A stretch of DNA of 64,000 bases. Origin: Reyranella sp. CPCC 100927. Lineage in GTDB: Bacteria > Pseudomonadota > Alphaproteobacteria > Reyranellales > Reyranellaceae. Positions 18,254-26,227 of the stretch are shown in pieces. The DNA is taken from the NCBI RefSeq assembly GCF_007859315.1, contig NZ_VOHA01000033.1:1-64000 (forward strand), written 5' to 3'. The position numbers and the translations under genes were made by a program. Numbering within the stretch: the stretch's first letter is position 1; each line of letters starts with the position of its first letter. Under the pieces are notes generated by a model, which was not told where the DNA came from, did not search any database, and worked only from the letters and a program-made list of their open reading frames with translations.

Positions 18254-18667
18254 CTATGGCGCCCGGATCGTGAAGCCCGGGACGGGGCGGCGTTCGCTGT
18301 AGCCCGGGTGGTACATGTCCATGAACAGGACCGACTTGGTGCCGCCGCAGTCGACGTCGTAGCCGTCGATGATCGTCGAGTATGGACCGACACCGAACGA
18401 GCCGACGCGCCGGAACGCCGGCGCGCTGCCGTTGGGACAGGCCAATCGCTGCAGGTAGGCATGCTGGCCCCGAGGCTGATGCACGCGCACCGGATTGCCG
18501 CGGCTACCCAGCGGCTGGGCATTGATGGTTTGCCAGTCGGGCGTGATCGTCTTGCGGCCCTCCAGCGCACTTTCAATCTCGATAGGGCCGGACGATTGCT
18601 GAGCCCTTGCAGGGGCGGCAACGACCAACGCGACGACGGCCACACCGACGCCGAACAATGCCCTCAT
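18254..18667 (-). CDS. Secreted protein of unknown function
   Basis: A 137-aa protein beginning MRALFGVGVAVVALVVAAPARAQQ, a clear Sec signal peptide with cleavage after ARA. The start at 18667 is supported by a strong AGGAGG about 8 bases upstream. An in-frame extension to 18880 belongs to a different, truncated domain (see the SUKH remnant). The mature protein is about 110 residues with two cysteines (in RLACPNGSA and DVDCGGTK) that could form a disulfide. I do not recognise the family. Its stop abuts the stop of the methyltransferase gene on the other strand. Confidence 0.65.
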   Translation of the reverse strand: MRALFGVGVAVVALVVAAPARAQQSSGPIEIESALEGRKTITPDWQTINAQPLGSRGNPVRVHQPRGQHAYLQRLACPNGSAPAFRRVGSFGVGPYSTIIDGYDVDCGGTKSVLFMDMYHPGYSERRPVPGFTIRAP

Positions 18668-18709
18668 GCGAAGCCTCCTCTCAGCCAAGATGACGGACCG
18701 CGAGACCGT

Positions 18710-18880
18710 GTCGGGCCACGTATACCGGACATAGCCGCCGTTCTGCTCGCGCAGCAGATCCAGGTACGCAGCAGGCAGCGTCACCCCGAGCCTGGCTTCG
18801 GCATCGTCGATCGCAGCCGCCGTCAACGGCGGCTGCAGATAAGGCAGATAGACGGGTACCCGCCAGACCGACACCGTCAC
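18710..18880 (-). pseudogene. SMI1/KNR4 (SUKH) domain remnant
   Basis: From a GTG at 18880, whose codon overlaps the stop of the Rrf2 gene, about 57 residues read as the N-terminal part of a SUKH domain. The key stretch is IDDAEARLGVTLPAAYLDLL followed by REQNGGYVRYTWP. The domain normally needs 120 or more residues; here it breaks off and the frame runs into the signal peptide of the secreted protein. SUKH proteins are often immunity proteins in polymorphic toxin systems, but no toxin gene is nearby. I read it as a truncated relic. Confidence 0.6.
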
Positions 18881-19332
18881 GCGCCATCTCTCTGGTGCGG
18901 CTGCTCGCGCGCATCGCCGCGCACCGACGGCGGCACGCGCGTCATCTGGCGCAGCAGCGTCTCCAGGCTGATTGAGCGCAGGGTGGCCTCGGCGATCTCG
19001 TCGATCTCGCTCAGCACGCGGCCCAGGGCCTGGCCGACATCGGTGTCGTCGCCCGGCTCGGCGGCGCGGTTGCCGGGCTCGGTCTCGAACAGAGCGACCA
19101 CGTCCATCAGCGTCGTGCGCTTGGCGTTGCCCGCGAAGCGATAGCCGCCGGCAGCGCCGCGTTCGGCTTCGGCGAGGCCCGCGCGTGCCAGGTCGCGCAG
19201 CACCTTGGCCAGGTGGTGCGCCGAGACGCCGAACATGCGTGCGAGATCGGCCGCCGACAGGCGCTGTGTCGGATCACGCGCCAGCTCCAAGGCCGCGTAC
19301 AGCCCCAGCCGCGTGCCCATCTGGAGTTTCAT
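18877..19332 (-). CDS. Rrf2 family transcriptional regulator
   Basis: A 151-aa protein with the Rrf2 winged helix (KLQMGTRLGLYAALELARDP, then the recognition region LARMFGVSAHHLAKVLRDLA) and the wing GAAGGYRFAG. The three clustered cysteines that bind an iron-sulfur cluster in IscR, NsrR and RirA are absent, so it should sense something other than Fe-S status, like the cysteine-poor branch of the family. The start overlaps the stop of the upstream GNAT gene (ATGA). The GNAT-Rrf2 pair is divergent from boxC, so the box promoter is a plausible target; that is inference. Confidence 0.88.
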   Translation of the reverse strand: MKLQMGTRLGLYAALELARDPTQRLSAADLARMFGVSAHHLAKVLRDLARAGLAEAERGAAGGYRFAGNAKRTTLMDVVALFETEPGNRAAEPGDDTDVGQALGRVLSEIDEIAEATLRSISLETLLRQMTRVPPSVRGDAREQPHQRDGA

Positions 19333-19919
19333 GATTGGCTTCCCTGGGAGCGCGGGCCTCTGGCCCGCTCATGTCGAGCGAAAGCAGGGCTTTCGCCTGA
19401 TGCGGGCGGGACGCCCGCGCTCCCGGGCTCATGATCGAGCTCCAGGTCGAGTTGCAGCGACGGACCGGCGGTCATGCCCTGGCTGCGGAAGAAGGAGAGG
19501 ATCAGGTGATCGCGACGATCGACCAGGGTGCGCACGCGATCGACGCCGGCGGCGCGGAAGCGCGCCAGCAAGGTGTCGAACAGCTGCGTGCCGACGCCAC
19601 CCAGCCGCAGCGTCTGGTCGACCTGGATGGCGAACACCCAGCCCACCGGCGGCGCGCCGAACTCCCAGGCGCGCACCTCGCCGATGATGAAGCCGGCCAG
19701 CGCCCCATCAGGCGCCTCCGCGATCAGGAACGTGCGGTCGGCCGTGCCGCCGGCATAGTGCGCCAGGGCCCATTGCCAGTACGATGCCTTCGCCACCCCC
19801 GTGATGCGCTGGTCCATGGCCATGACCCCCGGCAGATCGGCCGGTTCGGCCGCCCGGATGCGCACACCAAGGACCGGCGTGGCCACCGCTTCCGCGCTCT
19901 TCTGCTTTTTCAACGCCAT
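19329..19919 (-). CDS. GNAT family N-acetyltransferase with repeat-derived tail
   Basis: A 196-aa protein from the ATG at 19919 (MALKKQKSAEAVATPVLGVR), which has a GTGGAG ribosome site; a longer frame upstream covers the divergent promoter. The GNAT fold runs from IRAAEPADLPGVMAMDQ to the acetyl-CoA loop QTLRLGGVGTQLFDTLLARF and ends near LQLDLELDHE. The final 33 or so residues are encoded by a complete R1 repeat (19343-19427) and look like repeat translation, not protein. The substrate is unknown. It is transcribed away from boxC and is translationally coupled to the Rrf2 gene. Confidence 0.85.
   Translation of the reverse strand: MALKKQKSAEAVATPVLGVRIRAAEPADLPGVMAMDQRITGVAKASYWQWALAHYAGGTADRTFLIAEAPDGALAGFIIGEVRAWEFGAPPVGWVFAIQVDQTLRLGGVGTQLFDTLLARFRAAGVDRVRTLVDRRDHLILSFFRSQGMTAGPSLQLDLELDHEPGSAGVPPASGESPAFARHERARGPRSQGSQS
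19343..19427. repeat. Full R1 element inside the GNAT gene
   Basis: A second complete R1 copy with arms CCTGGGAGCGCGGGC and GCCCGCGCTCCCGGG and the same internal hairpins as the copy at 12275. It is read in frame as the C-terminus of the acetyltransferase and ends 10 bases before the downstream Rrf2 start region. Confidence 0.85.
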
Positions 19920-19949
19920 GGGTGCTCCACTGAGGCCCGGAAAGGCCGG

Positions 19950-20013
19950 TTGACAAGGTGGGCGAGACGGGCGTAGAAGTAAATACGTATTTGAGTACCG
20001 AATTACACAATTC
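19950..20013 (+). promoter_or_regulatory. boxC promoter with palindromic operator
   Basis: TTGACA (19950-19955), an 18-base spacer and TAGAAG (19974-19979) form a good sigma-70 promoter. A perfect 12-base palindrome AAATACGTATTT (19981-19992) lies where transcription should start. A second symmetry, GAATT-ACAC-AATTC, follows at 20000-20013. The region is locally AT-rich in a GC-rich genome. The layout suggests repression by a regulator bound at the start point. Confidence 0.5.
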
Positions 20014-20040
20014 ACCAACGAACCATCGGGAGCGGACCCC

Positions 20041-21714
20041 ATGGCAGGCAACGGGACAGAGCCCACGGTTGATTTCCGGACGGCGCCCGCGGGCTACAAC
20101 CACTGGAAGCTCTCGGTGGACGGCCGCGTGGCGACCCTGGCGATGGACGTGCGCGAGGACGCCACCCTGAAGCCGGGCTACCGGCTGAAGCTGAACTCCT
20201 ACGACCTGGGCGTCGACATCGAGCTCTACGACGCCATCCAGCGCCTGCGCTTCGAGCATCCCGAGGTTGCCGCCGTGGTGGTGACCTCGGCCAAGGACCG
20301 CGTGTTCTGCTCGGGCGCCAACATCAACATGCTGGGCGTGTCCTCGCATGCGCATAAGGTGAACTTCTGCAAGTTCACCAACGAGACGCGCAACAGCATC
20401 GAGGACGCCACCGAGTTCTCCGGCCAGGGCTACATCTGCGCCATCAACGGCACCGCCGCCGGCGGCGGCTACGAGCTGGCGCTGGCCTGCGATCAGATCG
20501 TTCTGGCCGACGACGGCAGCTCGGCGGTCTCCCTGCCCGAGCTGCCGCTGCTGGCGGTGCTGCCGGGCACCGGCGGGCTGACGCGCTTGGTCGACAAGCG
20601 CAAGGTGCGCCGCGACCGCGCCGACTTCTTCTGCACCGTGAGCGAAGGCGTGCGCGGCAAGCGCGCTGCCGATTGGCGCCTGGTCGACGCCGTCGTGCCG
20701 CGCAGCAAGCTCGACGAGACAGTGCAGGCGCGCGCCGAGGCACTGGCAGCCAAGGCGGCGGCGGGCGCCGGCGCCAAGGGCATCGCGCTCAGCCCGCTTC
20801 AGCGCACCATCGATGGCGATCGCATCAGCTACCCGCACCTCGCCATCGAGATCGATCGCGAGGTGCGCGCGGCGCACTTCCGCATCCAGGCACCTGACGC
20901 GCCACCGCCGAAGGACGCCGCCGCGCTGCAGGCGCAGGGCGATGCGTCGTGGTCGCTCGCACTGTGCCGGGCGCTGGATGACGCCATCCTGCATCTGCGC
21001 CTGAACGAGGGCGAGATCGGCACCTGGGTGTTCCATACCGCGGGCGACGCCGACCGGGTCGCGGCCCACGACGCGCTGCTGCTGGACAACGCCGATCACT
21101 GGTTGGTGCGCGAGATCACGCTCTACTGGAAGCGCACGCTGAAGCGCATCGACGTGAGTTCGCGCAGCCTGATCACCCTGGTCGAGCCCGGCAGCTGCTT
21201 CACCGGCACCCTGCTCGAACTGGTGCTGGCGGCTGACCGTTCCTTCATGCTCGACGGCACCTTGGAGGGCAGCAACCTGCCCGAGGCCACGGTGCGGTTG
21301 ACCGGCATGAACTTCGGACCGCTGCCCATGGGCAACGGCTTGAGCCGCCTGCAGAGCCGCTTCCTCGCCGAGCCCGAGGCGGCCGACGCGCTCAAGGCCG
21401 AGATCGGCAAGGACCTCGATGCCGCCACGGCCGACGAGCGCGGGTTGATCACGTTCACCCCCGACGACATCGACTGGGACGACGAGGTGCGGCTCGCCAT
21501 CGAGGAGCGCGCCAGCTACTCGCCCGACGGTCTGACCGGCATGGAAGCCAACCTGCGCTTCTGCGGGCCGGAGACCATGGAGACCAAGATCTTCGCCCGC
21601 CTGACGGCGTGGCAGAACTGGATCTTCCAGCGCCCCAACGCGGTGGGGCCCGAGGGTGCGCTGCAGCTCTACGGCTCGGGCCGCAAGGCGCAGTACGACA
21701 AGGGACGGGTTTGA
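20041..21714 (+). CDS. boxC: Benzoyl-CoA-dihydrodiol lyase BoxC
   Basis: A 557-aa protein, the expected BoxC length. It belongs to the crotonase superfamily. The first crotonase-like part carries AKDRVFCSGANINMLG and the oxyanion segment INGTAAGGGYELALACDQIV, followed by LPLLAVLPGTGGLTRL. The C-terminal part has the family-specific LDGTLEGSNLPEATVRLTGM and FCGPETMETKIFARLTAWQN. BoxC opens the ring of 2,3-epoxybenzoyl-CoA hydrolytically, releasing formate and giving 3,4-dehydroadipyl-CoA semialdehyde, in the oxygen-dependent benzoyl-CoA pathway. It is the first gene after the palindromic promoter, and boxB follows after an R3 repeat. Confidence 0.96.
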   Translation: MAGNGTEPTVDFRTAPAGYNHWKLSVDGRVATLAMDVREDATLKPGYRLKLNSYDLGVDIELYDAIQRLRFEHPEVAAVVVTSAKDRVFCSGANINMLGVSSHAHKVNFCKFTNETRNSIEDATEFSGQGYICAINGTAAGGGYELALACDQIVLADDGSSAVSLPELPLLAVLPGTGGLTRLVDKRKVRRDRADFFCTVSEGVRGKRAADWRLVDAVVPRSKLDETVQARAEALAAKAAAGAGAKGIALSPLQRTIDGDRISYPHLAIEIDREVRAAHFRIQAPDAPPPKDAAALQAQGDASWSLALCRALDDAILHLRLNEGEIGTWVFHTAGDADRVAAHDALLLDNADHWLVREITLYWKRTLKRIDVSSRSLITLVEPGSCFTGTLLELVLAADRSFMLDGTLEGSNLPEATVRLTGMNFGPLPMGNGLSRLQSRFLAEPEAADALKAEIGKDLDAATADERGLITFTPDDIDWDDEVRLAIEERASYSPDGLTGMEANLRFCGPETMETKIFARLTAWQNWIFQRPNAVGPEGALQLYGSGRKAQYDKGRV

Positions 21715-21725
21715 GGCACGAGTAG

Positions 21726-21935
21726 AGAGACGAAGAGAAGATTCACCACAGAGACACAGAGGACACAGAGGAACACAGAGAAGAAATGAGATTTGCGCGC
21801 CGGCGGTGCGCCAGAGGCATTCTCTGAGAGAAAGATTGCGCGCCGTTGGCGCGCCCTGGGTATCCCATGGTCGGTATCCTCTGTGTTTCTCTGTGTTCTC
21901 TGTGCCTCTGCGGTGAATCTTCTCTTCTTCTCTTC
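21726..21935. repeat. R3 inverted-repeat element (CACAGAGG type)
   Basis: The left end AGATTCACCACAGAGACACA, followed by repeated CACAGAGG, is mirrored by CTCTGTG repeats and CTGCGGTGAATCTTCTCTT on the right. A GCGCGCC-rich core lies between. A second copy is at 34259-34357. This one occupies nearly the whole boxC-boxB gap. Confidence 0.85.
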
Positions 21936-21960
21936 GCGATCGACGCACAGGAGGCTGATG

Positions 21961-23379
21961 ATGGCCATCGACTACAGCGAGCGGATTCCCAACAACGTCG
22001 AGCTGTCGAGCGATCGCCGGCTGCAGCGGGCGCTGGAGGCGTGGCAGCCGCGCTTCCTCGACTGGTGGAAGGACCTCGGGCCCGACGGCACGCACGCCTA
22101 TGACGTCTACCTGCGCACCGCGATCTCGACCGACTCCAACGGTTGGGCCAATTTCGGCTACGTGAAGATGCCGGAGTACCGCTGGGGCATCTTCCTGGCC
22201 GAGCGCGAGGCCGAACGCACCATCGCCTTCGGCGACAACAAGGGCACGCCGGCCTGGCAGGAAGTGCCGGGCGAGCACCGCGCCACCCTGCGCCGCCTGA
22301 TCGTGACGCAAGGCGATACCGAGCCCGCCTCGGTCGAACAGCAGCGGCTGCTGGGCAAGACCGCGCCCTCGCTCTATGACCTGCGCAACCTGTTCCAGAT
22401 CAACGTCGAGGAAGGCCGCCACCTGTGGGCCATGGTCTACCTGCTGCACGCCTATTTCGGGCGTGACGGTCGCGAGGAAGCCGAGGCCATGCTGGAACGC
22501 CACTCGGGCGATCCCGACAAGCCGCGCATCCTGGGTGCCTTTAACGAGGCGACACCGGACTGGCTGTCGTTCTTCATGTTCACCTTCTTCACCGACCGCG
22601 ACGGCAAGTACCAGCTCGCCTCGCTGGCCGAATCCGGCTTCGATCCGCTGTCGCGCACCTGCCGCTTCATGCTGACCGAGGAAGCGCACCACATGTTCGT
22701 GGGCGAGACCGGTGTCGGGCGCATCGTGCAGCGCACCTGTGAGCTGATGCGCGAGCACAAGACCGACGACGTGCGCGCGCTGGGCGGCATCGACCTCGCC
22801 ACGTTGCAGAAGTACCTCAACTTCCATTTCAGCGTCTCGCTCGACCTGTTCGGCCAGGAGGCGTCGACCAACGCCGCCAACTACTACACCGCCGGCCTGA
22901 AGGGCCGGTTCCTGGAAACCAAGATCGACGACGACCACAAGCTGGGCGACGCCGCCTACGACATCTTCGGCCTCGCGGACGGCCAGCTGGTGAACCGCAG
23001 CGTGCCGGCGCTGTCGGCGCTCAACGAGCGGCTGCGCCAGGACTACATCGACGATTGCGCCCGCGGCGTATTGCGCTGGAACAAGGTGATCGAGCGCGCC
23101 GGCATCCCGTTCGAGCTGAAGCTGCCGCACCGCACCTTCAACCGCCGCATCGGCGCCTTCGCCGACGTGCGCGTGTCGCCCGACGGCAAGGTGGTGAGCG
23201 AGGCCGAGTGGACGGCCAACGCCGGCCGCTGGCTGCCGACCGACGAGGACCGCGCCTTCGTGCAGTCGCTGATGGGCGCTGCCGTCATCGAGCCCGGCAA
23301 GTACGCCCATTGGATCGCCCCACCCGCCCGCGGCATCAACAACCAGCCCGGCGACTTCCAGTACGTGCGGTTCAACTAA
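21961..23379 (+). CDS. boxB: Benzoyl-CoA 2,3-epoxidase subunit BoxB
   Basis: A 472-aa protein. The start at 21961 lies 6 bases after AGGAGG (21949-21954); an ATG three bases earlier is too close. The diiron ligands expected for BoxB can be placed: E121 in QGDTEPASV, E151 and H154 in NVEEGRHLW, D212 in FFTDRDG, and E241 and H244 in LTEEAHHMF. The enzyme epoxidises benzoyl-CoA with O2, using electrons from the reductase BoxA, whose gene is not in this window. It is separated from boxC by an R3 repeat, which may uncouple their expression. Confidence 0.96.
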   Translation: MAIDYSERIPNNVELSSDRRLQRALEAWQPRFLDWWKDLGPDGTHAYDVYLRTAISTDSNGWANFGYVKMPEYRWGIFLAEREAERTIAFGDNKGTPAWQEVPGEHRATLRRLIVTQGDTEPASVEQQRLLGKTAPSLYDLRNLFQINVEEGRHLWAMVYLLHAYFGRDGREEAEAMLERHSGDPDKPRILGAFNEATPDWLSFFMFTFFTDRDGKYQLASLAESGFDPLSRTCRFMLTEEAHHMFVGETGVGRIVQRTCELMREHKTDDVRALGGIDLATLQKYLNFHFSVSLDLFGQEASTNAANYYTAGLKGRFLETKIDDDHKLGDAAYDIFGLADGQLVNRSVPALSALNERLRQDYIDDCARGVLRWNKVIERAGIPFELKLPHRTFNRRIGAFADVRVSPDGKVVSEAEWTANAGRWLPTDEDRAFVQSLMGAAVIEPGKYAHWIAPPARGINNQPGDFQYVRFN

Positions 23380-23444
23380 GGGCGCGACGGAACCGACGAT
23401 GTTGCCGAGTCCACGTCGTCGGCTGCCCTCCGGCCTGCTCCGCT

Positions 23445-23492
23445 ATCACCCCGAGCGCCACGCCTGGATCTCTCGCTGCGCTCGGGACGACA
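23445..23492. repeat. Degenerate R2 copy
   Basis: TATCACCCCGAGCGC and TCGCTGCGCTCGGGACGACA keep the R2 arm sequences with a short, mutated centre. Confidence 0.6.
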
Positions 23493-23762
23493 CAGCGTCT
23501 GGCCGCGTCCCCGGGGACATTTCGCGGGTCTCAAAACGCGTGACAACAATGACAACAATCACAACAAACAAATATCCGTGCGCGTGATGTCGGCTCGACT
23601 TGTCGTTTGTTACCGCACGCCATCATCGCCGTGACTCCTGTCCTGATGCAGCCTCCGGCAATCACCACGCCCGCCGCAAGGCGGCGTGCGGCCCATATGG
23701 GCACGCCCCAAGGAGCATCAAGGAGTCCAAAAATCGGCCCCCGAAAAAAATGGGCGTCAGGC

Positions 23763-23847
23763 TGTCATCCCGAGCGCAGCGAGGGATCTTTTCGCCAAGA
23801 GCGATCCCGGCAGCGCCGAAAGAGTCCTCGCTGCGCTCGGAATGACA
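23763..23847. repeat. R2 inverted-repeat element
   Basis: The arms TGTCATCCCGAGCGCAGCGA and TCGCTGCGCTCGGAATGACA enclose a short centre containing GGATC and GATCC. Confidence 0.9.
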
Positions 23848-23864
23848 GTCGCCAGACGTGCACC

Positions 23865-24293
23865 TCAGTACCGCTCGAGGAAGTCGAGCGTGTAGTCGCA
23901 GCGCGCGCCGTCAAAGTATTTCTGCAACGCATCGACGAAGACGGCATTGTCCGCCGCCACGGCGGCAAACAGGGTCATCGACGAGCGGAACTTCAGGTCG
24001 TCGGGCGTGCCGAGGATCTGCTGCGCCGTGCGGCCATCGATCGCCAGCACCAGCCGGGCGCAGTCGCGCAGCCGCGGTCCCAGGACGCGGTGCTTGAGGT
24101 ACGCCACCGCTTCCTGGCGCGAGCCGATGGCAAAGTCCCAGGCGGTGCCACTGGTTCCCAGCCCTTTGACCTGCGGGAAGATGTACCACATCCAGTGGCT
24201 GCGCTTGCGGCCGTCGCGCAGTTCGGACAGGACTCGCTCGATGACGGATTCCTGCGCCTCGACGAAGCGCTGCAGGTTATACGAATCAGCCAT
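23865..24293 (-). CDS. DUF1810 family protein
   Basis: A 142-aa protein matching the small DUF1810 family in length and motifs: YNLQRFVEAQESVIERVLSE, then RSHWMWYIFPQVKGLG, SRQEAVAYLKHRVLGPRL, and DDLKFRSSMTLFAAVA towards the end. The function of the family is not established. It stands alone, convergent with boxB and upstream of a large R4 repeat. Confidence 0.88.
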   Translation of the reverse strand: MADSYNLQRFVEAQESVIERVLSELRDGRKRSHWMWYIFPQVKGLGTSGTAWDFAIGSRQEAVAYLKHRVLGPRLRDCARLVLAIDGRTAQQILGTPDDLKFRSSMTLFAAVAADNAVFVDALQKYFDGARCDYTLDFLERY

Positions 24294-24330
24294 GGCGGGC
24301 TCCAGCGTATGAACGATGTCAAGCGATCAT

Positions 24331-24523
24331 ACCCTCTCCGCCCACGACGTGGGGGGAGAGGGAGGGACCCGTCGCGCGCAGCGCGATGGGAGGGTGAGGT
24401 GGGTGCCTCACCCAGACGCGGCCTCGCCAGGAAAATCTCGTCAGGCTCCAACACCCACCTCACCCTCCCATGCCTTCGGCATGGGCCCCTCCCTCTCCCC
24501 CCGCGGTCGCGGGCGGAGAGGGT
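24331..24523. repeat. Large R4 element, 193 bases
   Basis: The ends are perfect 13-base inverted repeats, ACCCTCTCCGCCC and GGGCGGAGAGGGT. Inside are further mirrored arms, for example GGGAGGGTGAGGTGGGTG against CACCCACCTCACCCTCCC, so the whole element can fold into one long branched hairpin. It lies 60 bases upstream of the benzoate-CoA ligase gene. Confidence 0.85.
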
Positions 24524-24583
24524 TCTTGCCCGAACCGTGGCAAAGACTTAACGAATCCCCAACAATCCATCGGAGGCAGCGTC

Positions 24584-26152
24584 ATGGCAGGGCGGATGAT
24601 TGGAAACGTCACGATCGGCGATGACGGTACGATCACGATCCCGGCGTCGTTCAATGTCGCCGTGCCCTTCATCGATCGGCATGTCGCGGAGGGCCGCGGC
24701 GGCAAGGCGGCGATCCGCACGACGGGCGAGACCGTCACCTACGCCCAGCTGGCGCAGCGCGTCGATGCCACCGGCCGTGCCCTGCTGGCGCTCGGCCTGA
24801 AGCCCGGCGATCGCGTGCTGATGGTGGTCAAGGACTGCCCGGCATTCTTCCATCTGTTCTGGGGCGCCATCAAGGCCGGCATCGTGCCGGTGCCGCTGAA
24901 CACCCTGCTGCGCGCCGCCGACTACGCCTACATGATCGACGATTCGGGCTGCCGCCTGGTCGCCTACTCGCCCGAGTTCGCCACCGAGGTCGAACCGGCG
25001 CTGGCCCAGCTCGGCGCCAAGGCACCGCCGGCGCTGAAGGTGACCGACGACGCCAGCATCGGCGCCGATGCCACCGGCCCGGCGCTCGCCCCGCATCCGG
25101 CCAAGCCGACCGACGACTGCTTCTGGCTCTACTCCTCGGGCTCGACCGGCCGGCCCAAGGGCGCCGTGCACCGCCAGCGCGACATGGTGGTGACCAGCGA
25201 GCTCTACGGCGTGCGCACCCTGGGCGTCACCGAGGCCGACATCTGCTATTCCGCCGCCAAGCTGTTCTTCGCCTACGGCCAGGGCAACGCCATGACCTTC
25301 CCGTTGTGGGTCGGCGGCACCGCGGTGCTCGATCCGGCGCGACCGACGCCCGACTCGACCTTCGCCAACATCGAGGCCTTCCGCCCGACGCTCTATTTCG
25401 GCGTGCCCACACTTTACGCCGCGCAGCTGGCGGCGCTCGAGACGCGCGCTGTCGACTTCAGCTCGGTGCGCGCCTGCGTCTCGGCCGGCGAAGCGCTGCC
25501 GTCGGACATCTTCCGGCGCTGGCAGGACAGGACCGGCACCATCATCCTCGACGGCATCGGCTCGACCGAGATGCTGCACATCTTCCTGGGCAATCGGCTC
25601 GACGATCATCGACCCGGCACCTCAGGCCGCGCCGTGCCCGGCTACGTCGCCGAGATCCGCGATCCCGACGGCAGCACGGTGAAGCCGGGCGACAGCGGCC
25701 GGCTGTGGATGAAGGGCGAGTCGGCGGCTGCCTACTACTGGAACAAGCCCGAGAAGACGGCCGAGACCATGGTCGGCGGCTGGCTCGACACCGGCGACAC
25801 CTACCGCCAGGACGAGGACGGCTATTTCATCTACGAAGGCCGCAGCGATGACATGCTGAAGGTCGGCGGCATCTGGTGCTCGCCGGTCGAGATCGAGGGC
25901 TGCCTGATCGGCCACCCCGCCGTGCTGGAAAGCGCCGTCGTCGGCCGCGCCGACGCCGACGGCCTGGTGAAGCCGCAGGCCTTCATCGTGCTGAAGCCCG
26001 GAAACGACGCCGGTGCCAAACTCACCGACGCGCTGATGGCGCACTGCAAGAAGACCCTGGCGCCCTACAAGTACCCGCGCTGGGTGGAGTATGTGGGGGA
26101 GCTGCCGAAGACGGCGACAGGGAAGATTCAGCGATTCAAGTTGCGGACCTGA
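24584..26152 (+). CDS. bclA: Benzoate-CoA ligase family protein
   Basis: A 522-aa protein starting at 24584, 7 bases after GGAGG. ANL-family motifs are the adenylation loop LYSSGSTGRPKGAVHRQ, FAYGQGNAMTFPLWVGG, the A5 motif DGIGSTEMLHIF, WLDTGDTYRQDEDGYFIYEGRSDDM, and the catalytic lysine motif KTATGKIQRFKL at the C-terminus. IGSTEMLHIFLGN and YGQGNAMTFPLW are typical of benzoate/hydroxybenzoate-CoA ligases. It forms benzoyl-CoA (ATP to AMP), the substrate for BoxB, and thus belongs with boxC and boxB just upstream, although a DUF1810 gene on the other strand and repeats intervene. Specificity for benzoate rather than 4-hydroxybenzoate is inferred from that context. Confidence 0.92.
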   Translation: MAGRMIGNVTIGDDGTITIPASFNVAVPFIDRHVAEGRGGKAAIRTTGETVTYAQLAQRVDATGRALLALGLKPGDRVLMVVKDCPAFFHLFWGAIKAGIVPVPLNTLLRAADYAYMIDDSGCRLVAYSPEFATEVEPALAQLGAKAPPALKVTDDASIGADATGPALAPHPAKPTDDCFWLYSSGSTGRPKGAVHRQRDMVVTSELYGVRTLGVTEADICYSAAKLFFAYGQGNAMTFPLWVGGTAVLDPARPTPDSTFANIEAFRPTLYFGVPTLYAAQLAALETRAVDFSSVRACVSAGEALPSDIFRRWQDRTGTIILDGIGSTEMLHIFLGNRLDDHRPGTSGRAVPGYVAEIRDPDGSTVKPGDSGRLWMKGESAAAYYWNKPEKTAETMVGGWLDTGDTYRQDEDGYFIYEGRSDDMLKVGGIWCSPVEIEGCLIGHPAVLESAVVGRADADGLVKPQAFIVLKPGNDAGAKLTDALMAHCKKTLAPYKYPRWVEYVGELPKTATGKIQRFKLRT

Positions 26153-26158
26153 TGGGGG

Positions 26159-26181
26159 CGGCAGGGCTATCGGCCCTGCCG
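26159..26181. terminator. Bidirectional hairpin between convergent genes
   Basis: CGGCAGGGC and GCCCTGCCG form a perfect 9-bp GC stem with loop TATCG, 7 bases after the CoA ligase stop and 47 bases from the stop of the convergent gene. There is no T-run. Confidence 0.5.
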
Positions 26182-26227
26182 CGACGGGTGGACCGTCACT
26201 TGCCCCACCTGGAATCGTGGGTCGGTG

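Larger units (their letters stand above)
23380..23864. other. Gene-free stretch with repeats, 485 bases
   Basis: It holds an imperfect R2 copy (23445-23492), a small 9-base tandem (TGACAACAA twice then TCACAACAA, 23541-23567) and a full R2 copy (23763-23847). I see no convincing gene or promoter. It lies between boxB and a convergent DUF1810 gene. Confidence 0.7.

Noticed and set aside
19708-23310. Very long open frame antisense to boxC and boxB
   Set aside because: GC-rich codon bias keeps antisense frames open. It covers two well-matched box genes and its composition (His, Gln, Arg, Asp rich) is that of a shadow frame.
23541-23567. Nine-base tandem TGACAACAA as an iteron or operator array
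   Set aside because: Only three imperfect copies in a gap full of repeat debris, with no replication or regulator gene next to it.
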